A stretch of DNA of 16,996 nt from CAYGWX01 sp964353855 [NCBI: uncultured bacterium]. Lineage in GTDB: Bacteria > Edwardsbacteria > CAYGWX01. Below the pieces are notes generated by a model. It was given only the letters and a program-made list of their open reading frames with translations, was not told the DNA's origin and did no database searches. Positions 13,280 to 16,996 of the stretch are shown here, in pieces. The first letter of the stretch is position 1. Every line of letters begins with the position of its first letter. The DNA lies in assembly GCA_964353855.1 (NCBI GenBank), contig CAYGWX010000053.1, positions 1 through 16,996 on the forward strand, in the 5' to 3' direction. Position numbers and translations under genes: made by a program.

Positions 13280-13302
13280 CATAACATTATTTCGGTTATC
13301 AT
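13273..13302 (+). promoter_or_regulatory. Sigma70-like promoter of the outer-membrane barrel gene
   Basis: TTGACT (13273-13278), an 18-nt spacer and TATCAT (13297-13302), each 5 of 6 to consensus, lie upstream of the GGAGG ribosome-binding site (13321-13325). The leader is about 22 nt. Confidence 0.6.
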
Positions 13303-13330
13303 AGTAACAACAAACCCATTGGAGGATTCA

Positions 13331-14179
13331 ATGAAGAAGATCCTTTTCGTCCTTGCTCTCGTCGCGCAGGGAATTTATCTCTCGCCTCCCGCGCAGGCCC
13401 AGTTCACCTTCACCTCCGAGGCCGAGGTGCAGAGCCTCCTGGACCAGATCACCGGCCCTCTGACCCTGACCATCTCCGGGGGGCCGCTCTCTACGGCCAA
13501 CACCCTGGGCGGCCTGCCGCATTTCCGGCTGGGAGGCGGGGCCCAGCTTCTTGGCCTGGGGTTTCATCAGCCCGGCAAGCCGGTCAGCGACACGGAGAAG
13601 ATCCTTCTGCCCTCCCTGGCGTTCCAGGGCAAGGTCGGCGTGTTTCCGGGGATCCGGATCGCGCCCGGGGTCGGGGGCATCCTGGCCGTGGACGGGCTCT
13701 ACCGCCTGGGCTATTTCCCGATCAAGCAACTGGACAACCCCAAGTATTACGGGGTGGGCGCAAGGGTGGGCCTCCTGCGGGACAAGGGCTTGGTGCCGGC
13801 GCTCTCCGGGAGCGTGATGTATTCCACGTTTCTGAAGAAGCTGGAGTTCTCCAATGAGGTCTCGGGCGTCCAAGTCTATCAAGTCCTCACCTACAAGATG
13901 AGCATCGTGTCCTACCGGGCGGACTTCTCCAAACGCCTGGCCCTGTTCACGCCCTATGTCGGCCTGGGCCTGGACGACTTCAACGCCACGGCCAATTACG
14001 ACTTCCGGGATGCCTACGGGGTCAGTCATCAGAACGGTTCCTGGGCCTATAAGCGGATGCTCAAGCGTTCCTACTACGGCGCCCAGCTCGGCGGGGCGGG
14101 CTTCGCCACGACACTGGAACTGGGATTCGCTGAGGGCGGCCTCGTCCACTTCGCCGCAGGGATGTCGGTCGGCTTCTAA
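13331..14179 (+). CDS. Outer-membrane beta-barrel protein (282 aa), specific function unknown
   Basis: The ATG at 13331 is chosen because GGAGG lies 5 nt upstream; an in-frame TTG at 13319 precedes the ribosome-binding site. Residues 1-23 are a Sec signal peptide (MKKILFVLALVAQGIYLSPP, then AQA-Q). The mature protein is rich in Gly, aromatic residues and alternating hydrophobic strands (HFRLGGGAQLLGLGF, AGMSVGF). It ends in Phe after Val-Gly, the classic C-terminal signal for beta-barrel insertion by BAM. A short acidic helix (TSEAEVQSLLDQIT) follows the signal sequence. From memory it resembles uncharacterised outer-membrane families such as DUF6588, but I am not sure. It is the only plus-strand gene in the window and is divergent from the signalling operon, with which it may share regulation. 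No cargo or enzymatic motif is visible. Confidence 0.85.
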   Translation: MKKILFVLALVAQGIYLSPPAQAQFTFTSEAEVQSLLDQITGPLTLTISGGPLSTANTLGGLPHFRLGGGAQLLGLGFHQPGKPVSDTEKILLPSLAFQGKVGVFPGIRIAPGVGGILAVDGLYRLGYFPIKQLDNPKYYGVGARVGLLRDKGLVPALSGSVMYSTFLKKLEFSNEVSGVQVYQVLTYKMSIVSYRADFSKRLALFTPYVGLGLDDFNATANYDFRDAYGVSHQNGSWAYKRMLKRSYYGAQLGGAGFATTLELGFAEGGLVHFAAGMSVGF

Positions 14180-14197
14180 TTAATAGGGGGACAGCTT

Positions 14198-14224
14198 AAA
14201 GGGCGGCCGATCGGCCGCCCTTTT
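14198..14224. terminator. Bidirectional rho-independent terminator
   Basis: GGGCGGCCGATCGGCCGCCC (14201-14220) is a perfect 20-bp palindrome. It is flanked by AAA on the left and TTTT on the right, so it can terminate the plus-strand barrel gene (stop at 14179) and the minus-strand metH (stop at 14226) that converge on it. Confidence 0.88.
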
Positions 14225-14225
14225 G

Positions 14226-16700
14226 TTATTTCGATTTAAAGTCTTCAATTTTTAATGCGTCTTTACCCAACAGGCTCCTGACGACCCTCACCGCATCCAT
14301 CGCATCCCGTCCGTAAGCCTGGGCTCCGATCTCCTGGGCGAACTTCTCGGTCACGGGCGCGCCGCCGATCATCAGCCTGGCCCGCACGCCCTCCTTCTGC
14401 ATCGTTTTCGCCACTTTGCGCATTTCGCCCATGGTGGTGGTCATCAGGGCCGAGAGGCCCACGATGTCCGCGTCCTTTTCCCTGGCCTGGGCGATGATCT
14501 TCTCGGCAGACACGTTCTTGCCCAGGTCCGCGACGCGGTACCCGTGGCTCTCCAGAACGGCGATGACCAGGTTCTTGCCGATGTCGTGCACGTCCCCCTG
14601 GACCGTGGCCATCAGGATGGTGCCTTCGCCCCCGGCCCCCTTGGCGTTGGGCGCGACGCTCTGGATCAGGGGCCTCAGGATCCCGAACGCGACCTTCATG
14701 GCCTCGGCCGAGAGCATGAGCTGGGGCAGGAAGAGACTGCCCTGGTCGAAGGCTTCGCCCACCTGGCGGATGGCCGGGATCATGGTCTCGTTGATGACCT
14801 GGAGCGGAGGGGCACCCTTTTTGAGGATCTCGACCAGGACGTCCGGGACCGCGTTCCGGTCGCCTTCGAGGATGGCGTTGAACAGGACGGTCTCAGGGGA
14901 CTGCGGGTCGGTGGTCTGTGGTTTGGCTGCCGAAGCCTCTCCCGGCCCCTCGGCTTTGAAGGTCTCGATATAGACCCGGGCGTTCCGGTCCCGGCCTGCG
15001 AGCACGTCCCCGGCCCTGACCAGGGCCATCAGGGTCTCGTCCAGGGGGTTGACGATGGCCATGTCCAGGCCGTAGGACAGGGCCTGGACGAGGTAGGCCT
15101 GGTTCACGTGCTTCCGGCCGGGCAGGCCGAAGGAGACGTTGGACAATCCGAAGGAGGTCGTGAGGCCGAGGTGGCGCTTGACGAGCGCGATCGTCTCCAG
15201 GGTCACGCCGGAGTCGCCCTGATTGGTGCTTACGGTGAGGACCAGGGGGTCGATGACGATGTCCTCGGGGCGGATGCCGTGCTCCCCGGCCTTGGTTAGA
15301 ATGCGCTCCGCGACCTTCAGCCTGTCCCGGGCCGTGGCCGGGATGCCCCGCTCGCTCAGGGCCAGGCCGATGAACGCGGCCCCGAAGCGCTTGACGAGGG
15401 GCATCAGGAGGTCCATCCGGGCTTCCTCGCCGGAGATGGAGTTGACCAGGGGCTTGCCGACGCAGGTCTTGAGGCCCGCGGTTAGAGCCTCCGGGCCGGT
15501 GGTGTCAATCGCCATGGGCGAATCCACCACGTTCTGCACGGCCTCGATGGCGCTCCTCATGTACCTCGGTTCCGAGAGGTCGCCTCCGGCAATGCCCACG
15601 TTGATGTCCAGCACCATGGCCCCGGCCTGAACCTGGGCCTGGGCGTCCCTGCGCAGGAGACCGGACTTGCCTTCCTCGATCTCCCGGGTCAGGAGTTTCC
15701 GTCCCGAGGGGTTGATCCGCTCTCCGATGGCCACGAAGGGATACCCCGTGCCCGCGAACACGGTCTTGACCCGGCTGGTGAGCCTTGTTCCGGGGGCCTG
15801 CTTCCTCTGAATCGGCTTGAGATGCTTGACCCTCTGAGCCAGGGCTTTGGTGTACTCGGGCGAGGTCCCGCAGCAGGAGCCGACGATGTTGGCCCCGGCC
15901 AGGACGAACTTCTCCCCGTACTCGGCGATGAGCTCGGGCGTTCCGGGAAACACGGTCTCGTCGCCAACAAGCTGGGGCATCCCGGCATTGGGCTGGACGG
16001 ACAGGGGATGGTCCGTGGTCGAGGCCAGCCTCTCGAAAACAGGCAGCATCTCCGCCGGGCCGATCATGCAGTTGGCGCCCACGACGTCCGCGCCCATGGC
16101 CGAGAGCACGGAGAGCGCGGTCACCGGGTCGGTCCCGGTCACGGTCCTGGAGTCCTTGGTGAAGGACATCTGGGCGATGATCGGGACCGGGGAGACGTCC
16201 CTGGCCGCGAGCAGCGCGGCGCGCATCTCCTGGAGGTCCACCATGGTCTCGATGATCAAGAGGTCCACGCCGCCTTTGACCAGAGCCTGGGCCTGTTCCT
16301 TGAAGATTTCGTAAGCCTGGTCGAAGCTCAGCTCCCCGAAGGGCTGGAGGAACTTGCCCGAGGGGCCGATGGACCCGGCGACGAGTTTGCCGTCCCCCCC
16401 GGCCCCGAACGCGGCTTCCCTGGCCATCCGGGCGCCGCGGACGTTGATCTCCTCTACCTGGTCCTGGAGCCCGTAGTCCTTGAGGCGGGTCCGGGTGGCG
16501 CCGAAGGTGTTGGTCTGGACCGCGTCGGCCCCGGAGGCGAAGTAGGCCCGGTGGCAGTCCCGGACCTTCTCCGGGTGGGAGAGGTTCCACTCGTCCGGGC
16601 AGGCGCCCCTGGGCAGGCCCGAGGCCTGGAGCAGGGTGCCCATGGCCCCGTCGAAGACCAGGATCTCGTCCTTCAACCGGGAGAGGAAGGGGTGCGTCAT
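14226..16700 (-). CDS. metH: Cobalamin-dependent methionine synthase, short form without activation domain (824 aa)
   Basis: Transfers methyl from methyltetrahydrofolate to homocysteine via methylcobalamin. Domain order: homocysteine S-methyltransferase (about 8-295) with zinc ligands Cys211 (GANCMIGP) and Cys276-Cys277 (GSCCGTSPEY); pterin-binding domain (about 320-570; GERINPSGRK, DINVGI and LGLSNVSFGLP); cobalamin cap (about 603-690); Rossmann cobalamin-binding domain (about 693-815) with DVHDIGKN, whose His705 is the axial cobalt ligand, then VGLSALMTTT and MIGGAPV. A Pro/Ala-rich linker (582-602) separates the halves. The E. coli-type enzyme is about 1,200 residues with a C-terminal SAM-binding reactivation domain. 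That domain is absent here, as in Thermotoga-type short enzymes, so a separate reactivation protein is expected elsewhere. It ends at the bidirectional terminator and starts 10 nt after the 94-aa gene, so the two are probably co-transcribed. Confidence 0.95.
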   Translation of the reverse strand: MTHPFLSRLKDEILVFDGAMGTLLQASGLPRGACPDEWNLSHPEKVRDCHRAYFASGADAVQTNTFGATRTRLKDYGLQDQVEEINVRGARMAREAAFGAGGDGKLVAGSIGPSGKFLQPFGELSFDQAYEIFKEQAQALVKGGVDLLIIETMVDLQEMRAALLAARDVSPVPIIAQMSFTKDSRTVTGTDPVTALSVLSAMGADVVGANCMIGPAEMLPVFERLASTTDHPLSVQPNAGMPQLVGDETVFPGTPELIAEYGEKFVLAGANIVGSCCGTSPEYTKALAQRVKHLKPIQRKQAPGTRLTSRVKTVFAGTGYPFVAIGERINPSGRKLLTREIEEGKSGLLRRDAQAQVQAGAMVLDINVGIAGGDLSEPRYMRSAIEAVQNVVDSPMAIDTTGPEALTAGLKTCVGKPLVNSISGEEARMDLLMPLVKRFGAAFIGLALSERGIPATARDRLKVAERILTKAGEHGIRPEDIVIDPLVLTVSTNQGDSGVTLETIALVKRHLGLTTSFGLSNVSFGLPGRKHVNQAYLVQALSYGLDMAIVNPLDETLMALVRAGDVLAGRDRNARVYIETFKAEGPGEASAAKPQTTDPQSPETVLFNAILEGDRNAVPDVLVEILKKGAPPLQVINETMIPAIRQVGEAFDQGSLFLPQLMLSAEAMKVAFGILRPLIQSVAPNAKGAGGEGTILMATVQGDVHDIGKNLVIAVLESHGYRVADLGKNVSAEKIIAQAREKDADIVGLSALMTTTMGEMRKVAKTMQKEGVRARLMIGGAPVTEKFAQEIGAQAYGRDAMDAVRVVRSLLGKDALKIEDFKSK

Positions 16701-16710
16701 CGCTTTCCCG

Positions 16711-16995
16711 CTACGGGTTCTTTCCCGGTTGGTAGGCCGCCTTGGCCTGCTTCACGGCTTCGACCAGGGCCTCGACCTCGGCCTTCTTATCCGCGGGGAC
16801 TTTGAGGCCCAGGATGCCCCCGTGCTTGGTGCTGAAGTTAAGGGAGAGCTGGCCGGTCAGGCCCGGGGCGCAGAGCAGGGTCTGGATCAGGCCGACGTGG
16901 TAGCGCACGGACTCGCCGGCGCCGCCGTGGCCGAAGACCTCCAGGACCCGGCCGTCGAAGGTGATCAGGTGGTCGCCCAACAGGATCTCGGTCAT
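16711..16995 (-). CDS. Small uncharacterised cytoplasmic protein upstream of metH (94 aa)
   Basis: I do not recognise it with certainty. The ATG is at the very edge of the window (16995-16993), so the ribosome-binding site is not visible and a longer protein with an upstream start cannot be excluded. The sequence has no signal peptide or membrane helix. An N-terminal strand-rich part (ILLGDHLITFDGRVLEVFG, then SVRYHVGLIQTLL and TGQLSLNFSTKHGGILGLKV) is followed by a C-terminal amphipathic helix (about 66-87, DKKAEVEALVEAVKQAKAAY). Strands followed by one long helix resemble a small PH-like fold, but this is only a shape impression. It is 10 nt from metH, so co-expression is likely; that alone does not show a role in methionine synthesis. 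Confidence 0.7.
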   Translation of the reverse strand: MTEILLGDHLITFDGRVLEVFGHGGAGESVRYHVGLIQTLLCAPGLTGQLSLNFSTKHGGILGLKVPADKKAEVEALVEAVKQAKAAYQPGKNP

Positions 16996-16996
16996 G

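Noticed and set aside
15505-16805. Long open frames overlapping metH on both strands (15822-16805 plus and 15505-16590 minus)
   Set aside because: They lie within the metH reading frame, are strongly biased in Gly/Arg/Pro and contain no domain; shadows of metH.

Overview
The window looks like chromosome of a moderately GC-rich diderm (Gram-negative-type) bacterium of uncertain phylum. The diderm call rests on an outer-membrane beta-barrel protein ending in Phe and on several Sec signal peptides. Coding is dense and almost entirely on the minus strand. I see no mobile element, rRNA, tRNA or CRISPR array.

Right to left, in the direction most genes are read: at 16995-14226 a small uncharacterised protein precedes a short cobalamin-dependent methionine synthase (metH) without the C-terminal activation domain. 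A perfect 20-bp palindrome (14201-14220) is a bidirectional terminator between metH and a plus-strand outer-membrane barrel gene (13331-14179). That gene is divergent from a long minus-strand operon, and the two sigma70-like promoters lie back to back around a small inverted repeat (13255-13279).

The minus-strand operon (13215 to a terminator at about 4092-4122) encodes a GAF/HD-GYP c-di-GMP phosphodiesterase-type protein, an 815-aa PAS/GAF histidine kinase, a single-domain response regulator and a membrane-anchored PAS histidine kinase. It then runs into a four-gene membrane cassette (cassette B, 7538-4143). A second, paralogous four-gene cassette (cassette A, 3867-873) follows in the same gene order. 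It has its own strong promoter, whose -10 box sits 5 nt before the ATG, preceded by an 88-bp array of eight 11-bp units. Cassette A continues into an exported basic-tailed protein and the N-terminus of an RlmI-like rRNA methyltransferase that runs off the left edge. Both of these last two genes lack a usable ATG/GTG/TTG near their ribosome-binding sites.

The most interesting object is the duplicated cassette. Each copy encodes (1) a membrane-anchored protein with a large conserved cytoplasmic domain (I believe the DUF6754 family), with an FN3 ectodomain only in copy B; (2) a six-helix membrane protein; (3) an extracytoplasmic alpha/beta-looking domain held between two membrane helices; and (4) a second roughly six-helix membrane protein. 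This looks like an undescribed four-subunit inner-membrane complex, present in two versions, one of them joined in an operon to two-component and c-di-GMP signalling genes. Its function cannot be read from the sequence.
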